Source: CAYPTI01 sp964413525 [NCBI: uncultured bacterium] (GTDB taxonomy: Bacteria > T1Sed10-126). From it: DNA of 12,259 nucleotides. A model generated the notes under the pieces. It did no database searches, was not told where the DNA came from, and worked only from the letters and a program-made list of their open reading frames with translations. The translations under genes were made by a program, and so were the position numbers. Location: NCBI GenBank assembly GCA_964413525.1, contig CAYPTI010000035.1:1-12259 (forward strand), given 5' to 3'. This document shows, piece after piece, positions 1-5,516 of this stretch (positions are counted from its first letter, which is position 1; each line of letters begins with the position of its first letter).

Positions 1-288
1 CACCCGGATCACCGGAGCGGGTTTTTGATTCTGAACCTGCGATTCGATGAGCCGCACGTAATAACGTGCGTCCCGAGCCCGTGCATGTCCGGGAAATTGT
101 CGAATCAGGGATCGAAAGGTTTCCAGCGCCCGCTGGGATTTGCCCTGCTGATACCGGGTCAGTCCCTCCTGGAAGGTCTGTTCAACCGGGTCGGTTTGCT
201 GAATCAATCGATCCAGTTCCGACGACGCGATGGCTCCGGTACCCAGCAGGAGCATGGCCAGGACCCCGATCGCGGCGGCCCGGGCCAT
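1..288 (-). CDS. Secreted TPR-like protein (YbgF/BamD-like), 3' end outside the window
   Basis: The visible part is 96 residues and runs off the window at position 1. Residues 1-22 form a signal peptide: a short basic start (MARAAA), a hydrophobic stretch with LAMLLLG, then a small-residue region (TGAIASS). No lipobox cysteine is seen, so the product is probably exported to the periplasm rather than lipidated. Residues about 35-85 look like a tetratricopeptide helix pair, with the pattern EGLTRYQQGKSQRALETF followed by FPGHARARDARYY, as in YbgF/CpoB and BamD-type proteins. The ATG shares one base with the TGA of the folC-like gene (TGATG), so the two are probably translationally coupled. The function is not known; TPR proteins of this type usually scaffold envelope complexes. 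The TPR call is inferred from pattern only. Confidence 0.72.
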   Translation of the reverse strand, partial: MARAAAIGVLAMLLLGTGAIASSELDRLIQQTDPVEQTFQEGLTRYQQGKSQRALETFRSLIRQFPGHARARDARYYVRLIESQVQNQKPAPVIRV

Positions 289-1442
289 CAGGAAGCCACC
301 CCGAGTTGTTCCCGAACAAATCGAACCACCGAAAATCCACCCGTAACCAGGACCGGCCCGGACGCGGAACGAACCCCGTCCAGGAGCCGGCTTGGTTCAA
401 CCCTGCTTACGGTTGCCCGGGTGGGAAGAGATAGCTCCTCCGGGGACGTGAACCGGGCGTCCGGGAGCGCCGGCAGAATCCAGCGTTCCGGGGCGAACCC
501 CCGTTCGAGGATGGAAGTGATCGAACGATGGTCCTTGTCCCGGTTGCCTCCGTAGACGAGGACCTCCGGATCAGGGTGATCCTCCGAACCGTTGACGAGG
601 TTGATCAACCGGCGGGCCGCACGAGGAGTATGGGCGACGTCAAACAGTACCGGGGAACGATCAATCCCGAGAAATCGCTGCTCCAGCCGGCCCGGGAGCC
701 GGGGAAGCCGTGCCTCGGCATGGGGTTGCACCTCTAGCTCCTCCGCGATCGCCCGCACGAGTACGGAGGGTTCCTCCCCTTCCTTCGAAGACTCGAGTCG
801 CAACCGCCCTCCTCGTTCCGCGATCAGTTCGTCCACCACGGACCGGCACTCTTCATCAAATGAACCGGTCGTGAGCAGGGTTGCGCCCTCCGGCATCTGG
901 ACCAGTTGTTCACGCAGGATCGACCGCCGGTCCTCCCCCAGGTAATCGGTATGTTCCCGTTCGACGCCGGTGTGGAGGATCCACCGGGCCGGCAGGGCGC
1001 TGGTCGCATCCCACCGCCCCCCCATCCCGGCTTCCAGAAGCAAGTAATCCGGATCCAGCCGATCGGCCAGCCGGTAGGCGACGATTGTGTAGATCTCAAA
1101 CGGGGTAAAATCAGGATGACGTTGCCGTTCCTCCTCCAGCAACACGTCGATCCACTGCCGAGAAATCGGGACGCTGTCCAGTAAATATCGTTCTCGGGGA
1201 TGGTGAAGGTGAGGAGACAAAAACGAAACCGTTCGCTTACCGGACCGAAGCAGGCAGCGACTCAGGGCCAGGACAACCGATCCCTTCCCGTTCGAACCCA
1301 CCACCTGGATCCGGCGATTCGCGGGGGGAGGGTTAAGCGAATCAACCGCCTTCCGAACCGGGTCGAGGTTGGTCCGGATGGGTCGGCGTTCGACCCCCGA
1401 GGAAGTTGTTCCTTCGGGCGTCCGTGCGATCGGGAAGGTCAT
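288..1442 (-). CDS. Diverged FolC-like (folylpolyglutamate/dihydrofolate synthase family) ligase
   Basis: This is a 384-residue Mur-ligase-superfamily protein of the FolC branch. That branch normally joins glutamate to folates through an acyl-phosphate made with ATP. The P-loop is GSNGKGSV (residues 49-56), followed by FLSPHLHHPRERY. EAGMGGRWDAT (137-147) and EREHTDYLG (161-169) match the FolC Mg-binding blocks. FDVAHTPRA (267-275) replaces the usual DGAHNP block, and LVTGGFSVV (365-373) lies near the C-terminus. The usual EKAG block, whose lysine is carbamylated in this superfamily, reads EQLV (178-181), so that lysine is missing. The length is somewhat below the usual 420 or so. I chose ATG 1442 because GGAGG lies 10 bases upstream; the frame stays open to 1574 but that would overlap the BMC-P gene. 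The family is confident; folate as substrate is not, and no other folate gene is in view. Confidence 0.82.
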   Translation of the reverse strand: MTFPIARTPEGTTSSGVERRPIRTNLDPVRKAVDSLNPPPANRRIQVVGSNGKGSVVLALSRCLLRSGKRTVSFLSPHLHHPRERYLLDSVPISRQWIDVLLEEERQRHPDFTPFEIYTIVAYRLADRLDPDYLLLEAGMGGRWDATSALPARWILHTGVEREHTDYLGEDRRSILREQLVQMPEGATLLTTGSFDEECRSVVDELIAERGGRLRLESSKEGEEPSVLVRAIAEELEVQPHAEARLPRLPGRLEQRFLGIDRSPVLFDVAHTPRAARRLINLVNGSEDHPDPEVLVYGGNRDKDHRSITSILERGFAPERWILPALPDARFTSPEELSLPTRATVSRVEPSRLLDGVRSASGPVLVTGGFSVVRFVREQLGVAS

Positions 1443-1515
1443 GAAAATCTCGCCTCCAAAACGGTGGACGGAGAGAAACTGACCGGTGCGGAAACCAGTG
1501 AGGAATGGACCCGGG

Positions 1516-1830
1516 TCAGGCTGGTTCGTCGGCTGAATAGGCCTCCGCCCAGCGCTGGTTAACATGTAGGTCATCCACGATCCCCACGATCACCGCTCGC
1601 ACGGGTGCCATGTCGTCCTCCAGGACGATCCGGGCCGAACCCCCGTCATCCATCATCAGCACGGTATCGCCCGTTCCCGCATCAATGTTCTTGTCAAGCG
1701 CCATGTACGGGATCCCCTCATACCGATCCCGAACCGGATCGTAGGGTTTTACCAGCAACATCCGGTGAGGGTGGAGACTCGGGTGACGGCGGGTCGCCCA
1801 GGTTCGCCCCACCACCTTCCCAACGATCAC
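1516..1830 (-). CDS. EutN/CcmL-family (BMC-P) protein, copy 1
   Basis: This is a 104-residue member of the EutN/CcmL (Pfam EutN_CcmL) family. These small beta-barrel proteins form pentamers that cap the vertices of bacterial microcompartments. The start MIVGKVVGRTWATRR matches the family opening. DAGTGD (50-55) and GGSARIV (63-69) are variants of the usual GAGxGE and GSSAR blocks, and VIVGIVDDL (80-88) is the conserved closing strand. The start is set at GTG 1830: GGGAGGG lies at 1837-1843, 6 bases upstream, and the family pattern begins exactly there. The frame is open back to 1965, but the extra 45 residues have no family match and would overlap the neighbouring gene. It is the last and most diverged of the three paralogues and carries a tail of about 15 residues beyond the barrel. 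Confidence 0.88.
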   Translation of the reverse strand: MIVGKVVGRTWATRRHPSLHPHRMLLVKPYDPVRDRYEGIPYMALDKNIDAGTGDTVLMMDDGGSARIVLEDDMAPVRAVIVGIVDDLHVNQRWAEAYSADEPA

Positions 1831-1894
1831 GTCCAACCCTCCCGCAAGCGCCGATGGGGTGACGGTTCCGAAGCATCCCCGCCGGACCACCCCG

Positions 1895-1909
1895 GACGGA
1901 TGTTCCGTC
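1895..1909 (-). other. Small hairpin between BMC-P copies 2 and 1
   Basis: A perfect 6-bp inverted repeat with a 3-base loop (GACGGA, ACA, TCCGTC on the minus strand) sits in the 91-base gap between the second and first BMC-P genes. No T-run follows it, so it is not a standard intrinsic terminator. It could tune mRNA stability or the relative yield of the two proteins, or occur by chance in GC-rich DNA. Nothing else recognisable lies in the gap. Confidence 0.3.
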
Positions 1910-1921
1910 GCTCCGGCAACG

Positions 1922-2200
1922 TCAATCCGGACCGTCCCGGTGATCGACATCATCGATAATGGCACAGATGGTGGCGTCGGAGGCCGGAACAGGTTCCCCG
2001 AGGGCGATCCCGGCCTCCCGGGATTCGACGTAAACTACGAATTCCCCGTCTCCCGAGCCCACCGAATCGGTGGCGATCACCGGGTCTCCGACGGGTTCAC
2101 GGGACCAGTTGGTGGGCTGGACGACAAGAAACCGTTCGGCTTGAAATTCCTTGTATTTTTGAGTTGCAACGACTCGTCCGATGACTTTGCCGGGCTTCAC
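1922..2200 (-). CDS. EutN/CcmL-family (BMC-P) protein, copy 2
   Basis: This is a 92-residue EutN/CcmL-family protein, the usual size for a bare pentamer subunit. It opens with MKPGKVIGRVVATQK (family pattern M-x-x-G-x-V-x-G), followed by the strand RFLVVQP (23-29), then DSVGSGDGEFVV (45-56) in place of the common DAVGAGxGE block, and ends with ICAIIDDVD (78-86). The GSSAR-like turn reads ESREAG (59-64), which is unusual. The start is GTG 2200, because the family motif begins there and no start codon lies further upstream in frame. A weak GGCGG/GGA stretch precedes it. It sits 62 bases after copy 3 and 91 bases before copy 1, as the middle of a tandem triplet. It could form its own pentamers or mixed ones with its neighbours. 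Confidence 0.88.
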   Translation of the reverse strand: MKPGKVIGRVVATQKYKEFQAERFLVVQPTNWSREPVGDPVIATDSVGSGDGEFVVYVESREAGIALGEPVPASDATICAIIDDVDHRDGPD

Positions 2201-2262
2201 GACGAAATCCGCCGCCGATAACCGTCGGGTTCTCCGGGACGACCGCTCACGGGGATCACCGG

Positions 2263-2577
2263 TTACCCGGCCAAGGAGGCTTCCTCGTCGGATTTGCTGT
2301 AAATGTTGTCCCCGTTGACCTCCACCAGATCGACAATGGCCATGATCACGCAGTCGGTGGGCCGATTCTCCGTCAGGTGCGTCTGTCGGGCGGAACTGCC
2401 CGTCGCGAACAGAATCACTTCCCCTTCCCCGGCGCCCACCGCATCGACGGCCACCTGGACCGTTCCGTCCGGTTCCATGTCAACGTTCAGGGGCTGGATC
2501 ACCATAAATTTTCGACCGCGGACCTTTTCTTCCTTCCGGGTGGCAACGACATTTCCCACAACGCGGGCAAACTTCAA
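2263..2577 (-). CDS. EutN/CcmL-family (BMC-P) protein, copy 3
   Basis: This is a 104-residue EutN/CcmL-family protein and the most canonical of the three. It opens with MKFARVVGNVVATRK, continues with KFMVIQPLN (23-31) and carries the textbook blocks DAVGAGEGEVIL (45-56) and GSSARQT (60-66). It ends with IMAIVDLVEV (78-87) plus a hydrophilic tail of about 17 residues. The start is TTG 2577: AAAGGAG lies 9 bases upstream, the family motif begins there, and the only nearby upstream ATG runs into a stop within six codons. It lies 26 bases after the unrecognised helical gene, so the two are probably co-transcribed. Family proteins cap microcompartment shell vertices, but no hexameric shell gene is in this window, so a role in a shell is inferred from family alone. 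Confidence 0.93.
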   Translation of the reverse strand: MKFARVVGNVVATRKEEKVRGRKFMVIQPLNVDMEPDGTVQVAVDAVGAGEGEVILFATGSSARQTHLTENRPTDCVIMAIVDLVEVNGDNIYSKSDEEASLAG

Positions 2578-2603
2578 CGGTCAGGACTCCTTTCCCATGG
2601 TCC

Positions 2604-3062
2604 TCAATGCTGTCCTGCGTTCTCCTGTAACCTCAACCCGTACGATTCCGGATCGGAGAGCAAGCTGCGGAATGCCTCGATCGCGTCGGCAATCGCCTGA
2701 CGGTGCTCGGTCAGGACCTCGTCGAGTTCCTCGTCATCCAGCGGGATCCGCAACCCGGCACGACCCTCGTACAACCCCGCGAGCGGAACCAGGTGTCGTT
2801 CAACCCAGCTCCGTTCAAACAGTCCGAGCTCCGCCAGCCCCCGGACCCGCTCCCGGTAGGCCGGAGAGCTGCTTTGATCATACCGGGAATGAACGTGTTC
2901 GACGACCTCCATAAGATGCTCAAGGATTTTCTGAATAAGCTCCTGAGCCCGGGAGCGCCGGGGCGGATGGTTCCGAACCTCGTCCACCTCGGGTAGTTCG
3001 TTCAGAAGGTCCTCCAGAGCCGTAATCCGGTTCAGCATGTAGTTCGGATCCAGCTCAAGCAT
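2604..3062 (-). CDS. Unrecognised acidic helical protein
   Basis: I do not recognise this 152-residue protein. It has no signal peptide or membrane segment and is probably cytoplasmic and nearly all helical. Charged amphipathic stretches occur at about 10-30 (NRITALEDLLNELPEVDEV), 38-60, 72-90 and 108-136. The second holds a histidine cluster (EHLMEVVEHVH, residues 48-58). A short run PLDDEELDEVLTEH (107-120) is strongly acidic. There are no cysteines. The ATG start at 3062 overlaps the end of the ferredoxin gene by 8 bases, with GGAGGAG upstream, so translation is probably coupled to the ferredoxin. That coupling and the downstream BMC-P genes suggest a partner of the ferredoxin or an adaptor for the same process. 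This is inference from position only. Confidence 0.72.
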   Translation of the reverse strand: MLELDPNYMLNRITALEDLLNELPEVDEVRNHPPRRSRAQELIQKILEHLMEVVEHVHSRYDQSSSPAYRERVRGLAELGLFERSWVERHLVPLAGLYEGRAGLRIPLDDEELDEVLTEHRQAIADAIEAFRSLLSDPESYGLRLQENAGQH

Positions 3063-3489
3063 CGTGGGGCGCTCCTCCCGTGACCGGAATGACGGCTTTC
3101 ACCGGGAGTTCCTTCCTGGTTTCGTCGTCCAGAACCGCCTCGAGGCGGGTTCGGAGGGAATCCGGAATCCTCCGGGATGAACCGGGCCGGTCGGAGGCGG
3201 CGACCTCCACAAGATCTCGAACCCGTTCCGGGTCGTTCATCTGAGTAAACATCAGGAGGTCCTTCCCGGGCCGACTGTACCCCATTACGTGGCCGTCACC
3301 GCAGGGCCCGAGGCAATCGGTCGACACGAGCTGCACCTCGTCTTGAAGCTGTCGGTCAAGCAAAGCGGCTTCGGCGACCTGCCGAAGTTCATCCAGCGGT
3401 GTACGAGCGCGTTCGCGATCAAGCTGGACGTTTCCGCATCATCAACCGTCACAAAAATAAAGGATCGGTCGGTCCTTATGAACCTTCAC
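3055..3489 (-). CDS. Thioredoxin-like [2Fe-2S] ferredoxin with two in-frame UGA codons (candidate selenoprotein)
   Basis: Reading through two UGA codons gives a 144-residue protein of the thioredoxin-like ferredoxin/NuoE type, which binds one [2Fe-2S] cluster for electron transfer. The first strand is PILYFCDG (8-15). UGA codons fall at residues 16 and 17 (3444-3442 and 3441-3439), and CGN follows at 18-20. Cys13 and Cys18 therefore keep the C-x4-C spacing of the NuoE block CTGTAC. The second pair is in DCLGPCGDG (Cys59, Cys63), the classical C-x3-C. Translation is sensible on both sides in one frame. The start is GTG 3489, with AGGGG 8 bases upstream; ATG 3495 is possible but too close to that site. 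A C-terminal extension of about 45 residues lies beyond the fold. The UGAs may encode selenocysteine. Otherwise the gene is broken, or a shorter form starts at TTG 3363, which would lack half the cluster ligands. UGA ends several neighbouring genes, so it is not a general sense codon. Confidence 0.68.
3391..3429 (-). promoter_or_regulatory. Candidate bacterial SECIS-like hairpin after the tandem UGA
   Basis: In the mRNA, GUCCAGC (3429-3423) can pair with GCUGGAU (3397-3391) to give a 7-bp stem including one G-U pair. Within it CGC and GCG close the tetraloop GAAC (3417-3408). The apical G lies about 25 bases after the second UGA, within the range where bacterial SECIS elements place their loop guanine. 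The inner loop is asymmetric (5 and 10 bases). GC-rich DNA forms hairpins by chance, so this is supportive only. Confidence 0.4.
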
Positions 3490-3497
3490 CGGCATCA

Positions 3498-3510
3498 CCC
3501 CTAAAAGGGG
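3498..3510 (-). promoter_or_regulatory. Hairpin covering the ferredoxin ribosome binding site
   Basis: CCCCT, a TTT loop and AGGGG form a perfect 5-bp hairpin whose 3' arm is the AGGGG used as the ribosome binding site of the ferredoxin GTG start. A transcript reading through from the kinase gene would have the site masked. A transcript from the promoter just upstream would start inside the hairpin and leave it open. The hairpin is seen; the switching role is inferred. Confidence 0.35.
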
Positions 3511-3511
3511 C

Positions 3512-3540
3512 AGTATAGCAAATATTTGGTGCGACGGGAA
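3512..3540 (-). promoter_or_regulatory. Probable extended -10 promoter for the ferredoxin/BMC-P operon
   Basis: TGC-TATACT on the minus strand is a good extended -10 element; the hexamer lies at 3517-3512. A weak -35 (TTCCCG, 3540-3535) sits 17 bases upstream. The surrounding AT-rich patch (AAATATTTGC) stands out in a GC-rich gap. Transcription would begin near 3505 and give a very short leader before GTG 3489. It would drive the ferredoxin gene and the six genes after it. Confidence 0.5.
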
Positions 3541-3565
3541 TCACTCCGCTTCGATCCGTGGGCCA

Positions 3566-5506
3566 TCATTCCGAATCGGTGGGGAGGAACAACTGGATTC
3601 GGGTGCCGCGGTCGGGTTCACTTCCGACCTCAATTTGACCGTCAAATTCTTCCCGCACGATCCGGTGAACGATGGACATCCCCAGCCCGAGTCCCTCTTC
3701 CCGGGTCGTATAGAAGGGTTCAAACATCTCGTCCACCACCGACTCCTCCATCCCCGAACCCGTGTCCTCTACCGTCACCACGGCGAACTCGTCCCGTTCC
3801 TCCAGTCGTATCGTGACGGTTCCGGAACCCGAGATGGCGTCCAGGGAGTTGCGGAGCAGGTTGGCCAGAGCCACCCGGAGTCGTTCGGAGATCCCGGTGA
3901 GCACCACGTCCTGATCCGGGGTTTCCACCACGGTCTCTACTCCGTCCGGTATCGTGACCAGATCAAGGGTTTCCTCAACGACGGATTGGAGCCGGAACAA
4001 TTCGTCTTCCACGGCGGGACTCTGGGCGAAGTCGACAAACTGTTGAACCAGTCCGTCGAGAGCACGGTAGGATTTGCGCAACCGGGAGACCGGTTCGTTT
4101 AGCTCCTCGTCTTCCCGTTGTTCAATCCGGCGTTCCAGCAGGGAAAGGTATCCCGCGAGGCTGCCCAGAGGGTTCCGGATCTCATGGGCCAGGGACGCTC
4201 CCACCTCCCCGACCGCCCGGAGTCTGCGCTCCCGTTCCGCCTTCTTCCGGGCCTGCTGAAACGGCCGTTGATCGGTAAACACCGCCAGCCATTCCTGCTC
4301 TCCCTCCCGGGGGATGGTGACCACGGAGAGATCGATCGGAATGCCCCCGGCACCGTTCAATCGGGCTTCCCGCCGCTGTTCCTCCAGCGGGAGAGGTTGA
4401 TCGCCGTTAAAAAACAGGTCCCGGAACCGGAGGTCCTCGGCTCCGGATCCGTCGATAAGGGTTCGAGCCTTACGGTTTATGTTTTCGATCCGTCCGTCGG
4501 CACGACATTCGAGGATCCCAACCGGAACCATGTCATAAAGCAACTCGGTCTTCTGAAGGACGAGGTTCCGTTCCCGTACCGCCTGCTCGGCCGCCATCGT
4601 CTGTTCGAGATAATCCAGCAGGGACTGGATCAGCTTCTGGCGGGCCTGCCGCAGGATGCCCCGGCCGGGCAGGCCCGAGAACGCAACCTGGACTCGCTCG
4701 GTCGGCAACGGAAAGTCGGTCAAGAAGGCGTTCCCCGGCAGGGGGTTGTCGGACTTGAGGCGTCTCACAAGGTCCTCCCGCTCCGGGGAGGGCAACCGGA
4801 CGGACTGCAGGACGGATTCCTCTCGTTCGTCCCATAGCAGGGCTCCTCGAACGTCGCTGGCGTTCAGGATCACCCGGAGCAGACCGTCCAGATCGAGGTC
4901 GTCGAACCGGGTCTGACGCACCAGGTTTCGAAGGTCCTCCACGACGTCCCGGCGGGTGAGGATCCGGATTAACTGACGCTGGATGTATTCCTTTAGTTCC
5001 ACCGTAAACCCGAGCAACAGGGCCAGCATGATCAGGGGGATGACGTCCGGTAGAAGGGTTTCGAACTGACCCATGTCCACGGCCCCCTCCCAGAAGTCAA
5101 AGACTTCGGAGCGGACGGTCTCGATCAGGAAAATCACGAGGGCAACGAGGGTGGTACCGGGCAGCCCGAAGCTCAGGGCCGCGGAAAAGATCGGCAGCAC
5201 ATACAACCACTGCAGGTACGGATCAGCCGGATACGCCAGCTGGATAAGAGCAATTGTGATGACGTAAAACTCCAGCACCAGAACGTGGTGCTCCCACTGG
5301 TCGGTGAGTCGCCGGTACAGCGGTTCGCCGAGAAAATAGAAAAACAGGAAGACGACAACGGCGAGCCAGCCCACGTATTCCCGAACGGGAACGTGGTAGG
5401 AAAGCACCAGGAACAGACCGAAGAGAGCCAGAAACATGAGAAGGAAAAAGAAGGTACGGAGGCGAAACAGCGTCCGGGAGGATTCCGAACCGCGGGAGGG
5501 AGTCAT
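3566..5506 (-). CDS. Membrane-bound sensor histidine kinase
   Basis: This is a 646-residue two-component kinase. About six hydrophobic segments lie between residues 17 and 168 (roughly 17-36, 46-60, 76-93, 98-113, 117-130 and 154-168). A GAF-like stretch of uncertain identity follows (about 185-300), then a helix and a PAS-like domain (about 318-415; VPVGILECRADGRIENINRKA). The DHp helix has the phosphoacceptor His441 in LAHEIRNPLGSL. The ATPase domain shows the N box NLLRNSLDAI (549-558), G1 DTGSGM (581-586), F box FEPFYTT (595-601) and G2 GLGLGMSI (605-612). All catalytic blocks are intact, so it should be active. No receiver domain or regulator gene is adjacent. It begins 10 bases after the PhnD-like gene, which suggests that lipoprotein supplies its signal. 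ATG 5506 was chosen over the longer open frame because that would overlap the neighbour; its ribosome binding site is weak. Confidence 0.92.
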   Translation of the reverse strand: MTPSRGSESSRTLFRLRTFFFLLMFLALFGLFLVLSYHVPVREYVGWLAVVVFLFFYFLGEPLYRRLTDQWEHHVLVLEFYVITIALIQLAYPADPYLQWLYVLPIFSAALSFGLPGTTLVALVIFLIETVRSEVFDFWEGAVDMGQFETLLPDVIPLIMLALLLGFTVELKEYIQRQLIRILTRRDVVEDLRNLVRQTRFDDLDLDGLLRVILNASDVRGALLWDEREESVLQSVRLPSPEREDLVRRLKSDNPLPGNAFLTDFPLPTERVQVAFSGLPGRGILRQARQKLIQSLLDYLEQTMAAEQAVRERNLVLQKTELLYDMVPVGILECRADGRIENINRKARTLIDGSGAEDLRFRDLFFNGDQPLPLEEQRREARLNGAGGIPIDLSVVTIPREGEQEWLAVFTDQRPFQQARKKAERERRLRAVGEVGASLAHEIRNPLGSLAGYLSLLERRIEQREDEELNEPVSRLRKSYRALDGLVQQFVDFAQSPAVEDELFRLQSVVEETLDLVTIPDGVETVVETPDQDVVLTGISERLRVALANLLRNSLDAISGSGTVTIRLEERDEFAVVTVEDTGSGMEESVVDEMFEPFYTTREEGLGLGMSIVHRIVREEFDGQIEVGSEPDRGTRIQLFLPTDSE

Positions 5507-5516
5507 GAAATCGTCG

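Noticed and set aside
1443-1574. Longer start for the folC-like gene at 1574
   Set aside because: The extra 44 residues do not resemble FolC and would overlap the BMC-P gene. ATG 1442 has GGAGG at the right distance.
1831-1965. Longer start for BMC-P copy 1 at 1965
   Set aside because: The family opening motif begins at GTG 1830, which has a strong ribosome binding site; the added residues match nothing.
2219-2265. Inverted repeat TAACCG/CGGTTA around the gap between BMC-P copies 3 and 2
   Set aside because: Six-base arms with a loop of 35 bases and no T-run are within chance expectation.
3055-3363. Stand-alone 102-residue gene starting at TTG 3363
   Set aside because: It would begin inside a helix of the ferredoxin fold, lack the first two cluster cysteines and have no clear ribosome binding site. 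The frame continues sensibly upstream through the UGAs.
3439-3444. Genome-wide reassignment of UGA as a sense codon
   Set aside because: UGA is the stop codon of the folC-like, BMC-P copies 1 and 2, kinase, PhnD-like, pilT and pilC genes, at the expected family lengths.
3518-3534. Sigma-54-like promoter (TCGCAC followed by TTGC) before the ferredoxin gene
   Set aside because: The spacing between the two elements is two bases too long and the -24 element has a mismatch at a key G. The overlapping extended -10 fits better.
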